From Vibrio fortis (GTDB lineage: Bacteria > Pseudomonadota > Gammaproteobacteria > Enterobacterales > Vibrionaceae), in assembly GCF_000695685.1 (NCBI RefSeq), contig NZ_JFFR01000012.1, forward strand, positions 1-64,000: a stretch of 64,000 nt of DNA, written 5' to 3'. The notes beneath the pieces were generated by a model. That model saw only the letters and a program-made list of their open reading frames with translations, was not told where the DNA came from and made no database searches. The translations under genes were made by a program, and so were the position numbers. Below are positions 35,067-44,110 of the stretch, in pieces. Within the stretch, counting starts at the first letter, position 1. Each line of letters opens with the position of its first letter.

Positions 35067-35711
35067 TTAATGCACTTCAATTGATTGCTTATTTACCGTA
35101 AAGCTCGATATCACTTTCTCGTCAGGGGCCTCTGCGTAAGACTGCTGAGCACTGTGTTGGTTGAAGCTCACCAAACCCTGATAGCTATTTTGAGCTTCAC
35201 CACCCGCATTTGTGATATCCAGAGTTTCTAATTGAATGCGGTCACCTAAAAGAAGCTCATCCACCAACACTACACGACTGCGTGCTTTATCAAATTTAAA
35301 CAGTGCTAGGTAATGAAACACGCCAGAGCCTTGATTGGAAACCCACATCGGTGCGACAAACATCTGATCTTGCCCAACAGTGAGTGCAACAATCTTATCT
35401 GTAGCCACTTGCACCGTGCCGCGCTCAGCACCAGAATCGTATCGACCAGAGGCGATATGCTTAGAGTCCATATATTCATCAATAAAAGCGAATGCTTGGG
35501 TCTCTGGCACTTTAATTGTCCAAGGGTTGGTTGCTTTTAAGTCAAATACCAACTCAACCACAGGGTCGTAACTCATCTGAGATGAGGGGAATTTGGCCAG
35601 TATCTCTTCATCAGTCAAACTAAAGCGATATAGACCCGCAACAATCACAACCACCAGCATCACAATTGGGATCAACAGGATCAGGGGAATCGGTAAAATT
35701 TTCTTTTTCAT
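35067..35711 (-). CDS. Hypothetical single-span membrane protein
   Basis: Protein of 214 residues with a basic start, one N-terminal membrane segment (about 6-28) and a 185-residue region probably outside the inner membrane. The latter has mixed strands and helices, with DSKHIASGRYDSGAERG and VALTVGQDQMFVAPM as conserved-looking blocks, but no recognised domain and no cysteines. Divergent from the GFA-family gene, with about 95 bases between the starts. Family not recognised. Confidence 0.6.
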   Translation of the reverse strand: MKKKILPIPLILLIPIVMLVVVIVAGLYRFSLTDEEILAKFPSSQMSYDPVVELVFDLKATNPWTIKVPETQAFAFIDEYMDSKHIASGRYDSGAERGTVQVATDKIVALTVGQDQMFVAPMWVSNQGSGVFHYLALFKFDKARSRVVLVDELLLGDRIQLETLDITNAGGEAQNSYQGLVSFNQHSAQQSYAEAPDEKVISSFTVNKQSIEVH

Positions 35712-35805
35712 GAACTTCTATTCTTTGATTTTCATCGACTTGTGCAGACCTTAAATGGCTTTAGTATAATTAGCAATATGAGCTTAACCAGAAAGCGAGT
35801 TGTGC

Positions 35806-36225
35806 ATGAATACAAATAGTGCGAATGAAAAAGCTGTAAGAAGTTGTGAATGCCGTTGCGGTGCCACCAGCTTGGTCTGTCGTGGCGAGCCACTCAGAAC
35901 CGCGGTATGCCATTGCTATGAATGCCAAAAAAGAACAGGAAGTGTGTTTGGCGTACAGGCTAGATTTGCTAGCGAACAAGTCACTCTCAGTGGAGAGGTC
36001 ACCAGTTTTTCACGCATTAGCGATAGCGGCAATGAAGTCCACTATCAATTCTGCCCTAAATGCGGCACCACCATGTTGTTGCAAACCACAGGAGCACCAG
36101 ATGCTCTGATCGTTCCCCTTGGTCTTTTCAAAGAGCGCGACTTTCCTATCCCTAGCTTTTCCGTGTATGAAGAACGCAAACATGGCTGGGTTAAGTTTGA
36201 TTGTGAAATGGAACGCTTTAACTAA
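35806..36225 (+). CDS. GFA/CENP-V family zinc protein
   Basis: Small zinc-binding protein of 139 residues. The metal-binding cysteines are arranged as in the GFA (glutathione-dependent formaldehyde-activating) family: C14/C16/C18, then CHCYEC (Cys35, Cys37, Cys40), and FCPKC (Cys83, Cys86). Most bacterial members are not proven glutathione enzymes, so I give only the family. A TTG two codons upstream is in frame; the ATG at 35806 is preferred, with GCGAG as a weak ribosome site. Monocistronic. Confidence 0.8.
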   Translation: MNTNSANEKAVRSCECRCGATSLVCRGEPLRTAVCHCYECQKRTGSVFGVQARFASEQVTLSGEVTSFSRISDSGNEVHYQFCPKCGTTMLLQTTGAPDALIVPLGLFKERDFPIPSFSVYEERKHGWVKFDCEMERFN

Positions 36226-36330
36226 ATCGCTATTGATTGCCTAAGATCAAACTCTCTTAATGGACAACGCTAGCGTTAGATTTTGCTAGCGTTATAATCC
36301 GCCTCTTCTTTCATTCATCAGGCCACGCGC

Positions 36331-37005
36331 ATGATCTCTAAACTCCCTCGTTGGATCGAATATGGTGCACTGCTGCTTGCCGGTTTGGCGGGAAGTGTTA
36401 ATGCAATTGGCCTGCTTGGATTCCAACATCAAGCGATTTCACACCTATCAGGTACCCTCTCTTTATTAGGGAGTAGCCTACTCACACCCTCATTGATCTC
36501 TTGGCATCTACTGTTAATTGTTGTCAGTTTCATGCTTGGCGCCGCATTTAGTGGTTTCTTCATTGAGAATCAAGCACTCAAGCTGGGAAGACGTTATGGC
36601 GTGGCACTTTGTATTGAAGGGACGTTGCTATTCATAGCGTTATGGGCACTGCTTAATGGCTACGCTTATGGTCAATACTTCGCGTCAGCGGCGTGTGGGC
36701 TGCAGAATGCGATGATCACTACCTATAGCGGCGCTATCATCCGCACCACTCACATGAGCGGCATCATTACTGACCTTGGCATTATGATTGGCGCTCGTTT
36801 AAAAGGGACGCCTTTCGATCGCCGTAAAGCAAAGCTGCTACTCTTTATCGTAGTCGGCTTCTTATCTGGGGGTTTAGTGGGTGCTTGTCTATTCCAAAAA
36901 TTCGAGATCACTGCATTGGCTTTCCCTGCTTCTTTTGCATTTGTGATCGCGTTTGTCTACTGGCTATATCTCTACCGCCAAACGAATAAGCTAGATATTT
37001 TATAA
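36331..37005 (+). CDS. YoaK/DUF1275 membrane protein
   Basis: Inner-membrane protein of 224 residues with six predicted spans. The N-terminal span carries GLAGSVNAIG and a loop ISHLSGT, then a central CGLQNAMITTYSG and THMSG, which are hallmark segments of the DUF1275 (YoaK) family. Function and substrate are unknown, though the pattern suggests a small-solute channel or transporter. A proline-free basic loop (GARLKGTPFDRRKAK) faces the cytoplasm. No operon partner. Confidence 0.78.
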   Translation: MISKLPRWIEYGALLLAGLAGSVNAIGLLGFQHQAISHLSGTLSLLGSSLLTPSLISWHLLLIVVSFMLGAAFSGFFIENQALKLGRRYGVALCIEGTLLFIALWALLNGYAYGQYFASAACGLQNAMITTYSGAIIRTTHMSGIITDLGIMIGARLKGTPFDRRKAKLLLFIVVGFLSGGLVGACLFQKFEITALAFPASFAFVIAFVYWLYLYRQTNKLDIL

Positions 37006-37059
37006 AAAACTAGCAACATAACCAAAACAAAAGTAACATCTGCGAAACTTTATACTAGA

Positions 37060-37161
37060 CTTTCTGGCAATGGCAGCATGCAGGTGGTGAATATTTACCG
37101 ATCCACGATGAATAGTATTGCAAGTTAGCATAATACTATGTAGTCTTGCCGCCAATGAAAG
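37060..37161 (+). ncRNA. Structured 5' leader, three-way-junction type
   Basis: Outer stem: CTTTC (37060-37064) pairs GAAAG (37157-37161), TGGC (37065-37068) pairs GCCA (37151-37154), and GGCA (37072-37075) pairs TGCC (37147-37150). Inside it, one hairpin pairs GTGG (37084-37087) with CCAC (37103-37106), and a second pairs ATAGTATT (37112-37119) perfectly with AATACTAT (37132-37139). Closed arms of 13, 4 and 8 pairs meet at a junction. This is the architecture of an aptamer domain. It does not match any riboswitch class I can recall. Pairings were made by eye. Confidence 0.5.
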
Positions 37162-37181
37162 AATACGGATGTTTAGTGCAT

Positions 37182-37206
37182 AAAAATGCCAAGGATGTGG
37201 CTTTTT
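37182..37206 (+). promoter_or_regulatory. Possible attenuator between the leader RNA and yjiH-like gene
   Basis: GCCA (37188-37191) pairs TGGC (37198-37201) and is followed at once by TTTTT (37202-37206), with AAAAA on the left. The stem is short, so termination would be weak. It sits 21 bases beyond the structured leader and 26 bases before the start codon. Confidence 0.35.
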
Positions 37207-37232
37207 ACGAGTAGATATACGAGAACTATACA

Positions 37233-38603
37233 ATGTCTAACAACATGAACACTGCGAATACTGAAAAATCAAAAAGCAGTTTCTGGATTTTCTTAATCCC
37301 ATCGCTCATCGGTTTATTCTTATTCATGGCGCCTATCAGCTATGAGGGTGACCTAACCATTCCTGTTGCAATCCTTGCAAAATCCATTCAAGCCGTTTTT
37401 GGTGATGTTTTGGTACCTGCAATCACAGCGATTGTTGCTTTTATGGCGCTCGCGTCCATTTGCACTAAACTTTTCAAGCCTGCGTTTATTCAATCTAGCC
37501 CATTCCTAAACGGCCTATTCAACCCATCTCCATTATGGTTGGCTGTACGTGTTATCGGTGGTGCAGCTGCTGTAATGACGTTCTTCCAAGTCGGTCCAAT
37601 GGCGGTATGGGAAGAGAACACAGGTGGACTAGTACTTGAAGGCCTACTGCCAACACTGTTCTCTGTTTTCATCTTTGCAGGTCTTCTACTGCCACTGCTG
37701 CTTAACTTTGGTCTCCTAGAGTTGTTTGGCACACTACTAAGTAAAGTAATGCGCCCTATCTTCAACCTACCAGGCCGTAGCGCGATCGATTGTATGGCAT
37801 CTTGGTTGGGTGACGGTAGTGTCGGTATCTTGCTAACCAGCAAACAGTACGAAAACAAGTTCTACACTCAGCGTGAAGCTGCTGTTGTTGGTACGACGTT
37901 CTCTGCGGTTTCTATTACTTTCAGCCTTGTGGTTATCGCACAGGTAGAGCTAGAGCACCTGTTCCTACCTTTCTACGCTGCGATCTGTTTAGCAGGTTTC
38001 GTTGCTGCAGTTGTAATTCCTCGCCTGCCACCACTAAGCATGAAAAAAGACACGTTTATTGACGGCTCTAAACCACAAGAAGATGCTGATGCAATCCCTG
38101 CTGGTCACAGCACTTTCTCTTGGGGTCTTGAGCTAGCGGTAAATAAGGCATCTCAAGTGAAGTCAGCGAAAGGTGTCTTCGGTGAAGGCGTGCGTAATGC
38201 AGTAGATATGGTATTTGGCGTACTTCCAGTTGTAATGGGACTAGGTACTATTGCTCTTATTATTGCTGAGTACACCTCTATCTTCGCTATTCTTGGTCAG
38301 CCTTTCATTCCATTCTTGGAGCTACTAGGCGTACCTGAAGCAGTAGCAGCATCTGAAACTATCGTAGTTGGTTTCGCTGATATGTTTATCCCAGCAATCC
38401 TTGCTGCCTCTATTGATAACGAGATGACGCGTTTCGTGATTGCAGCGATGTCGGTAACGCAGCTTATCTACATGTCTGAAGTTGGTGCTCTACTACTTGG
38501 AAGTAAGATCCCAGTTAACATCTTTGAACTGTTTATCATCTTCATTCTGCGTACGTTGATTACACTTCCAGTTATTGCTGGTGTAGCACATATGATATTC
38601 TAA
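37233..38603 (+). CDS. YjiH-family membrane protein (Gate/nucleoside-recognition domain)
   Basis: Inner-membrane protein of 456 residues with about ten predicted spans. The central part (ILLTSKQYENKFYTQREAAVVG) and the C-terminal part (SETIVVGFADMFIPAILA) belong to the Gate-type domain family; relatives include nucleoside transporters and sporulation proteins SpmA/SpmB. The transported compound is not established for YjiH. The leader immediately upstream is strongly folded with a possible terminator, so expression may be controlled by a ligand, perhaps the transported compound. Ribosome site is weak (CGAGAAC). Confidence 0.78.
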   Translation: MSNNMNTANTEKSKSSFWIFLIPSLIGLFLFMAPISYEGDLTIPVAILAKSIQAVFGDVLVPAITAIVAFMALASICTKLFKPAFIQSSPFLNGLFNPSPLWLAVRVIGGAAAVMTFFQVGPMAVWEENTGGLVLEGLLPTLFSVFIFAGLLLPLLLNFGLLELFGTLLSKVMRPIFNLPGRSAIDCMASWLGDGSVGILLTSKQYENKFYTQREAAVVGTTFSAVSITFSLVVIAQVELEHLFLPFYAAICLAGFVAAVVIPRLPPLSMKKDTFIDGSKPQEDADAIPAGHSTFSWGLELAVNKASQVKSAKGVFGEGVRNAVDMVFGVLPVVMGLGTIALIIAEYTSIFAILGQPFIPFLELLGVPEAVAASETIVVGFADMFIPAILAASIDNEMTRFVIAAMSVTQLIYMSEVGALLLGSKIPVNIFELFIIFILRTLITLPVIAGVAHMIF

Positions 38604-38626
38604 TTACGCATTGTGCAAAAATATTC

Positions 38627-38654
38627 AAAGCCTCACTTAACGTGAGGCTTTTTT
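38627..38654 (+). terminator. Intrinsic terminator of the yjiH-like gene
   Basis: Nine-base-pair stem AAGCCTCAC (38628-38636) with GTGAGGCTT (38642-38650), then a T-run. Confidence 0.92.
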
Positions 38655-39023
38655 ATTTCCCGCCTATACTAAACCGCTTGTATATTATTTAAACAACCGC
38701 TTCACTTATTGATTAAATCAAATTGATAAGCTTTAAAAATAATTGAGTAAGTAGCTCTTCCCACTAGGCATAGTAATCGCCCAAGCCTTATGCATCATAC
38801 CCGCGCAAACGATTAACAATGTTGATACACAAGTCTATGAACTTAAATGAGAAATATATAAATTAGCAACATATGGAATTTTGTGCTGTTTATTTTGTTG
38901 TGGTTTTGTAATCTTTTTTGTGAAAATATCTTCAAGTAAGGAATTTATTTGCCGATATATATAGAACAATAAAAACAAAAGTTAATTTGGTCTTCGCAAA
39001 GCCTGTGAGAAGGGGAATACTCA
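38655..39023. other. AT-rich intergenic region (369 bp) upstream of the chemoreceptor gene
   Basis: No gene seen. The right end carries a sigma-28 type promoter (listed separately) and the ribosome site AAGGGG before the ATG at 39024. The remaining 280 bases are strongly AT-rich with no hairpin followed by a T-run; H-NS-type silencing is possible but not shown. Confidence 0.6.
38932..38958 (+). promoter_or_regulatory. Sigma-28 (FliA) type promoter
   Basis: GCCGATAT (38951-38958) matches seven of eight bases of the FliA -10 consensus GCCGATAA. TCAAGTAA (38932-38939), five of eight to TAAAGTTT, lies exactly 11 bases upstream. It should start transcription near 38966, about 58 bases before the chemoreceptor gene, the class of gene usually under FliA. 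Confidence 0.6.
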
Positions 39024-40895
39024 ATGAAATTTAGCCATAAGGTGGTCGCAGCATCATCGGCCTTACTGCTAGTCACAGTATCACTACTGTCTATTCAGCA
39101 GCTATACACTGTTCGAGGAGCGGTTGAGAGTCACGTCAACGCCAGCCTCAAGGAGATGGTTGCAGGTGTGAAAAATACCGTTGTATCTGAAATGACGGCC
39201 AAAAAAGCACTTGCCCAATCTACAACCGAAGTTATCGAAATTGCACCGCAAGATCGTGACTACGTAAAAACCATTTTGGAAAAACCAAAACTAAAGAACA
39301 GCTTCTTGGCAGTAGGTTTCGGTTATGAAGCCAATGGATTTGTTATCGAAAACGATGACGGTTGGGATGCAGGTCCAGATTACGATCCTCGCGTTCGTCC
39401 TTGGTATATCGATGCGAAAACAAATAACTCTCTTGTGGTAACCGCTCCATACGTGGATGCATCAAGCAAGAAAGTCATCATCTCTGTGGGTACGCCTGTT
39501 AAGGATAATGGCCAGTTCACCGCTGGTATGTTCTACGACCTAGAACTGACCAACTTAGCGACACTGGTAAACAAGGTGAACTTGTTTGACGCGGGTTACC
39601 TATTCCTAGTAACAGCAGACGGCACGACCATCGCGCACCCAGAAGCGAAAAATAACGGTGAGAAGCTATCAAGCTACCTACCACAAGCTTCTATTCGTGA
39701 AGGTTCACAGAGTATCGAGATTGATGGCAAGTCTTACCTAGTAAGCTTTACGCCAATCCCAAGCGAAAACTGGTACGTAGGTGCAATCCTAGATGAAGAG
39801 ATCGCTTTCCAGACGGTTTCTGAGCTGAAAAATAGCTCTATCATCTACTCTTTGATTGCTGTTGTTCTAAGTGTTATCGCATTAACCGTTCTGATTCGCG
39901 TGCTAATGCGCCCACTGGATGCTCTGAACGAAGCAATCAATGACGTTGCAAGCGGTCAAGGTGACCTGACTAAGCGTCTAGATACCAACACTGATAAAGA
40001 GTTTTCTGAACTTGCGAAAGGCTTCAACACCTTTACCGAGAACCTTCAGAAACAGATCATTCAATCAAAAGCGATTGGTGTTGAAATCAAGCGCGGCACT
40101 GAAATCACCGTTCAAGGTGCTGAAGAGTCTGCACACGCGATGAGCACGCAGCTTCAAGAGCTTGAACAGCTAGCAACCGCAATGAACGAGATGGCAGTTA
40201 CGGCTACAGAAGTAGCAAACAACGCTCAAGGCGCAGCAGCAGCGGCTCGTGAAGCGGATGAGGCGACACTAGATGGTACTTCAGTAGTAAGCGATACAAC
40301 GCAAGCTATTGACAACTTATCTTCTCGTATCGATCAAGCGGTAGCAGAAGTAGAAGTACTTGAGTCTGCGACAGCAAACATCGAAACGATCTTGAAAGTA
40401 ATCAACGACATTGCTGACCAAACTAACCTATTAGCACTAAACGCGGCGATTGAAGCAGCACGTGCAGGTGAATCAGGTCGCGGCTTTGCGGTTGTAGCAG
40501 ATGAGGTTCGTACTCTAGCCCAGCGCACACAAGAGTCGACTACTGAGATCCGCAACATGATCGAACAACTTCAAGCAGGTGCAAGCTCAGTATCGAACGC
40601 GATGAACCAGAGCAAAGACACAGCAACTGATGCAGTAGAGCGCGCTCAAGAAGCGAACTCGGCACTTGACCGTATCCGTGATGCAATTCAACGCATCTCT
40701 GATATGAACATTCAAATCGCATCGGCGGCGGAAGAGCAGAGCCTAGTAGCAGAAGAGATCAACAACAACACAGTTAAGATCAAAGACCTATCTACTCAGG
40801 TATCAGAGTCTGCACAGCAAGCAAATGAAGCGATGCAAGTTCAAACAGACAATGTTCGTCAACAAGATGAGCTATTGAACAAATTCATCGTGTAA
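39024..40895 (+). CDS. Methyl-accepting chemotaxis protein with dCache sensor
   Basis: Inner-membrane chemoreceptor of 623 residues. Span 1 (about 7-29), a periplasmic dCache_1 domain (about 35-275), span 2 (about 277-297), HAMP and a cytoplasmic signalling domain follow in order. The sensor contains YDPRVRPWY and AxxxxxxxxYVDASS plus a later FYDLEL, which together resemble the amino-acid-binding motif (Tyr, Arg, Trp-Tyr, Asp) of receptors such as Mlp24. The tip of the coiled coil is [20 protein letters not shown] with [14 protein letters not shown]. No C-terminal pentapeptide for CheR docking. Likely attractant: amino acids (inferred). Confidence 0.87.
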   Translation: MKFSHKVVAASSALLLVTVSLLSIQQLYTVRGAVESHVNASLKEMVAGVKNTVVSEMTAKKALAQSTTEVIEIAPQDRDYVKTILEKPKLKNSFLAVGFGYEANGFVIENDDGWDAGPDYDPRVRPWYIDAKTNNSLVVTAPYVDASSKKVIISVGTPVKDNGQFTAGMFYDLELTNLATLVNKVNLFDAGYLFLVTADGTTIAHPEAKNNGEKLSSYLPQASIREGSQSIEIDGKSYLVSFTPIPSENWYVGAILDEEIAFQTVSELKNSSIIYSLIAVVLSVIALTVLIRVLMRPLDALNEAINDVASGQGDLTKRLDTNTDKEFSELAKGFNTFTENLQKQIIQSKAIGVEIKRGTEITVQGAEESAHAMSTQLQELEQLATAMNEMAVTATEVANNAQGAAAAAREADEATLDGTSVVSDTTQAIDNLSSRIDQAVAEVEVLESATANIETILKVINDIADQTNLLALNAAIEAARAGESGRGFAVVADEVRTLAQRTQESTTEIRNMIEQLQAGASSVSNAMNQSKDTATDAVERAQEANSALDRIRDAIQRISDMNIQIASAAEEQSLVAEEINNNTVKIKDLSTQVSESAQQANEAMQVQTDNVRQQDELLNKFIV

Positions 40896-40944
40896 CTTGC
40901 GTTAGCGTGCAATGGTTTAATCACCGTTAGTTAATGAAAAAAAC

Positions 40945-40977
40945 AAAGGCCGGTTTGATAATCAAACCGGCCTTTTT
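40945..40977 (+). terminator. Intrinsic terminator of the chemoreceptor gene
   Basis: Long stem AAAGGCCGGTTTGA (40945-40958) with TCAAACCGGCCTTT (40962-40975), followed by TTT. It may also face the convergent amylase transcript. Confidence 0.92.
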
Positions 40978-41008
40978 AATACAACTAATATACTGTCTGT
41001 GTGTTCAA

Positions 41009-42412
41009 TTACGCCGATTCATCCTCAGGGGTAGCAAGCAACATCAAGCAGCTGTTGGCTTCCACTTTCAGCGTTAGCGTCTTCTCATCGCTCTCAAACA
41101 CTTTACCTGAAAGTGTATCTGTCACAGAGCCACACCAAGTCAGATTGGCGGTTTTACTGCGCTTAGACTTGTTAATTACCACAATGCCTTTATCGCCACG
41201 AACGAATACCAATAGATCATCATTCGCTTCAACGACACGCATTGTTTCTCCATGCGTGCAGTTGTGGAACTGGATCATGCCGCGCATATAAGGAGCTTTC
41301 CAATCGTTAAGCCAACGGGGCTGACCATCACGGTCTTTAATACCACTGGTATCGAGCTCGCTGTAAATCAGAGGAACACCGCCATCACGTCCCAATATGA
41401 AGGCAGTGGCCAACTTCTCAGCGTCTTCATCCATCATATACTCAAGGAACACATCGTTGTTTGGAATATCATGTGTTACTGCAAAGGTAATCGCTCGCGT
41501 ATTCGAAAGAGCTTGTCCAAAACAGTATGGGTTAATTAACGACTTAAAGCTTCCCTTCTTATCAAACGCCTTAAAGATGGTATTGAACAACGGGAAATCG
41601 TAAGCACCTAAACGAGTATGCTTCAGGTATGGCTCCAGAAACAGCTCATACTCTTCTTCTGTCGCGCCACCATCGGTAATGATCTCGCCGAAGATATGCA
41701 TTTGCTCGCAAATATCGTCCGTCCATACCTTGCGCAGGTGAGCTAACGTCATGTGCTTAGCGGCATCGATACGAAAGCCTTTTACGCCCATGGCTTTCAA
41801 TGCCTTCAAGTAGCTACGTTGCTGCTCAACGACATTTTCATTATCTAACAGAGTTGGTAAACCCGGATCAGTAGGGCCACCTGTAATACGGCCGTTCTGC
41901 ACCTCCCACTTATCACGCCAGTTCTTAATGCCGAACGCTTCCACAAAGTCATTCTCATCAAATAGTGGCTGTGATAAATCACCGAAAAGGCGAATCGATT
42001 CGTAATATTCAGGGTCCTGTTGGTAATCGTTGCGATCGCTTTGATTTGGGTACGTCAAGTCGCTACGAATGCTCGACTCATTCGCCATATGGTTAAACAC
42101 CACATCAACGTAGGTTCTTAGACCATGCTGTCTTAAAGTATCGACCATTGCAGCAAAGTCTTGGGTGTCACCCAACTGGTTGTCGATGACACGATAATCT
42201 TGGGGTTGGTAGCGCTGCCACCATTGGGTTGGTTTCTGTTGTGGTTTGTTCTTGTCACTACGTAGCGACTTCATTGCTGGTGAAACCAATACCGATTTGT
42301 AGCCTAATTCTTGAATCAGTGCAGCGTTATCCGCGATGTCTGCATAACACCAATCGAAGGCGTGTAAAATAACATCCGTGGCTGGTTGGTTTAACATTGC
42401 TGAACTCTCCAT
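41009..42412 (-). CDS. Cytoplasmic GH13 alpha-amylase-type enzyme
   Basis: Glycoside hydrolase of 467 residues without a signal peptide, so it acts on intracellular glycogen or imported dextrins. Conserved region I is DVVFNH (103-108). The nucleophile is Asp216 in GFRIDAAKH, the acid/base Glu243 in FGEI, and the third acid Asp315 in VTHD. The C-terminal 90 residues form the beta-sandwich (domain C). AGGAGA stands seven bases before the ATG at 42412; an internal ATG (codon 6) with GGAGAG is almost as good. Monocistronic, with possible MalT-like boxes in the upstream gap. Confidence 0.87.
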   Translation of the reverse strand: MESSAMLNQPATDVILHAFDWCYADIADNAALIQELGYKSVLVSPAMKSLRSDKNKPQQKPTQWWQRYQPQDYRVIDNQLGDTQDFAAMVDTLRQHGLRTYVDVVFNHMANESSIRSDLTYPNQSDRNDYQQDPEYYESIRLFGDLSQPLFDENDFVEAFGIKNWRDKWEVQNGRITGGPTDPGLPTLLDNENVVEQQRSYLKALKAMGVKGFRIDAAKHMTLAHLRKVWTDDICEQMHIFGEIITDGGATEEEYELFLEPYLKHTRLGAYDFPLFNTIFKAFDKKGSFKSLINPYCFGQALSNTRAITFAVTHDIPNNDVFLEYMMDEDAEKLATAFILGRDGGVPLIYSELDTSGIKDRDGQPRWLNDWKAPYMRGMIQFHNCTHGETMRVVEANDDLLVFVRGDKGIVVINKSKRSKTANLTWCGSVTDTLSGKVFESDEKTLTLKVEANSCLMLLATPEDESA

Positions 42413-42520
42413 GTGGTTCTCCTACCAAACTCAGTCGCAACCTTAAACTACAGAGTAAAAGACGAAGGTTGCAGATAAATTCTCTCTAAGAATGGCGTTC
42501 ATTATATTGCTATGCCTAAG

Positions 42521-42602
42521 TTTTCCATCCTCCTACCTAGCAAGGGCTTAGGGGGATAAAACAGGGCGTAGCCTAAAATATCGCACAACATTTGGGATGA
42601 AG
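42521..42602. promoter_or_regulatory. Possible MalT-like boxes upstream of the amylase gene
   Basis: Three short matches to the GGGGAKGAGG/GGAKGA type sequence: GGAGGA on the minus strand (in CCATCCTCC, about 42525-42533), GGGGGATAA (42551-42559) and TTGGGATGA (42592-42600). Two are on the opposite strand from the first, and spacing is irregular. Low confidence. Confidence 0.25.
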
Positions 42603-42640
42603 AACTCCGCCATATTTGAGTAAAACTGGCTTCAGGTATC

Positions 42641-42667
42641 AAAAAAGGAGCGTATTTACGCTCCTTT
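42641..42667 (-). terminator. Intrinsic terminator of ppiC
   Basis: Nine-base-pair stem AAAGGAGCG (42644-42652) with CGCTCCTTT (42659-42667); minus-strand T-run to the left. Confidence 0.88.
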
Positions 42668-42690
42668 ATATTCCATTACATGCTTAATGA

Positions 42691-42969
42691 CTAGGTACGG
42701 TACAGTACTTTGACTACATGCCAGCCGAACTTGGTTTTCACTAAGTGAGGTACCAATGTTTCTCCGGTAAAGCACACTTTATCGAACTGAGGCACCATTT
42801 GGCCCTTTTTGAACTCACCTAAGTCACCGCCTTTTTTGCCTGATGGGCAAGTTGAATACTTCTTAGCAAGAGTCTGAAATTTAGCACCTTTTTTCAGTTG
42901 CTTAATGATGTCTTCTGCCTGTTCTTTATGCTTCACTAAAATATGAAGCGCTGCTGCGGTTCTTGCCAT
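42691..42969 (-). CDS. ppiC: Parvulin peptidyl-prolyl isomerase PpiC
   Basis: Single-domain cytoplasmic cis-trans prolyl isomerase of 92 residues, the same length class as E. coli Ppi[40 protein letters not shown] and [11 protein letters not shown] match it almost block for block. The frame is open 17 codons further up, but the ATG at 42969 gives the family start. No signal peptide. In opposite orientation to cheV, with no operon partner. Confidence 0.92.
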   Translation of the reverse strand: MARTAAALHILVKHKEQAEDIIKQLKKGAKFQTLAKKYSTCPSGKKGGDLGEFKKGQMVPQFDKVCFTGETLVPHLVKTKFGWHVVKVLYRT

Positions 42970-43151
42970 GATCTTTCTCATTGTGTTGCGATGTGGGGAT
43001 TTTAACTCAAGACTGACCAATCTTCACTCCATTAAGCTCGGCTAAGCCCAAAACAACGGTAAAATTGATTAAGTCCCTTGCCGCAGTGCGTGATTCCATT
43101 TACATTGCTTTTTATAAATAAAAAAAACAACGACGAAATCAGGAGACAACA

Positions 43152-44078
43152 ATGGCGAAAACGATCAGTAAGGCGAGCCAGTCTCAGGGGATGCTTATGT
43201 TTAAGCTATCTTTGACTCAGAGTTTTGCAATCGGCACGTTGAAAGTAAGAGAAATCGTTCCCTTTCAACCAATGACTCAACTGCCCTACTCGCACCACCA
43301 TGTTATCGGCACTGTCACCATTCGTGACTTGACCGTTCCTGTCATTGATATGTCGGCCGCAGTAGGCTTCCGTCCTATCTCACCTCAAGAGTACCAAAGC
43401 TGTGTTTTGATCGTCACAGACTGCTTGAGAACCGTTGTTGCATTCTTAGTCCGTTCTATCGATAAAATCATCGAGTGTGATTGGCGCAGTATCGAATCAC
43501 CACCATCGAGTGTTGGTCAAAATGTGTTTGTGACTGGTATTACACGCTATGAAGATCGCATCGTACAGATGCTAGATGTCGAGCTACTGCTATCCAAAAT
43601 CTACCCAGAATATGAGAATGCTCAGATCCCAATGCTGACCGACGTTGAACGTGAGCGACTCAAAGCTCTGAACATTCTTTTGGTTGATGACTCACTCATC
43701 GCCAGAAAGCAGCTCTCTGATGCGCTCGACAGTATCAATATTCCTTATAGCATCTGTAACAACGGTATGGACGCGCTGAAAATGATGCGAGAGCAAGCGC
43801 AACGTGGGCAAGCAATCGACCTTCTGGTAAGTGATATTGAGATGCCAGGATTAGATGGCTATGAACTAGCTTTTGAAGTGCAAAATGATGATTCGCTGCG
43901 CCATGCTTACTGCATCTTACATACCTCATTATCAAGTGAAATCTGTGTTGATAGAGCCCAGCAGGTAGGTGCACACGAAGCACTAGAAAAGTTTAATGCA
44001 GGTGAACTGATAGAAGCGATGCTTAAAGGTGCAAAATCGCTAGAAAATACACCTACAAAGCAGCAAATTACGATTTAA
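43152..44078 (+). CDS. cheV: Chemotaxis coupling protein CheV
   Basis: Protein of 308 residues combining a CheW-like adaptor (about 20-160) and a C-terminal receiver domain (about 173-300). The phospho-acceptor is Asp228 in VSDIEMPG, with the acidic pair in LLVDDS near 178-182. CheV links receptors to CheA and its receiver tunes the complex. It agrees with the presence of the chemoreceptor gene 3 kb upstream. The ribosome site AGGAGA is strong. The region before it contains a weak sigma-28 resemblance with wrong spacing. Confidence 0.9.
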   Translation: MAKTISKASQSQGMLMFKLSLTQSFAIGTLKVREIVPFQPMTQLPYSHHHVIGTVTIRDLTVPVIDMSAAVGFRPISPQEYQSCVLIVTDCLRTVVAFLVRSIDKIIECDWRSIESPPSSVGQNVFVTGITRYEDRIVQMLDVELLLSKIYPEYENAQIPMLTDVERERLKALNILLVDDSLIARKQLSDALDSINIPYSICNNGMDALKMMREQAQRGQAIDLLVSDIEMPGLDGYELAFEVQNDDSLRHAYCILHTSLSSEICVDRAQQVGAHEALEKFNAGELIEAMLKGAKSLENTPTKQQITI

Positions 44079-44110
44079 CGGTGAGAATCAGCTCGACGCT
44101 ATCTTGAGCT

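Noticed and set aside
37000..37233. 77-codon frame antisense to the yjiH leader
   Set aside because: It mirrors the folded leader and has no ribosome site or family.
43060..43087. Sigma-28-like promoter before cheV
   Set aside because: The -10 part matches only half of the consensus and spacing is 12, not 11.
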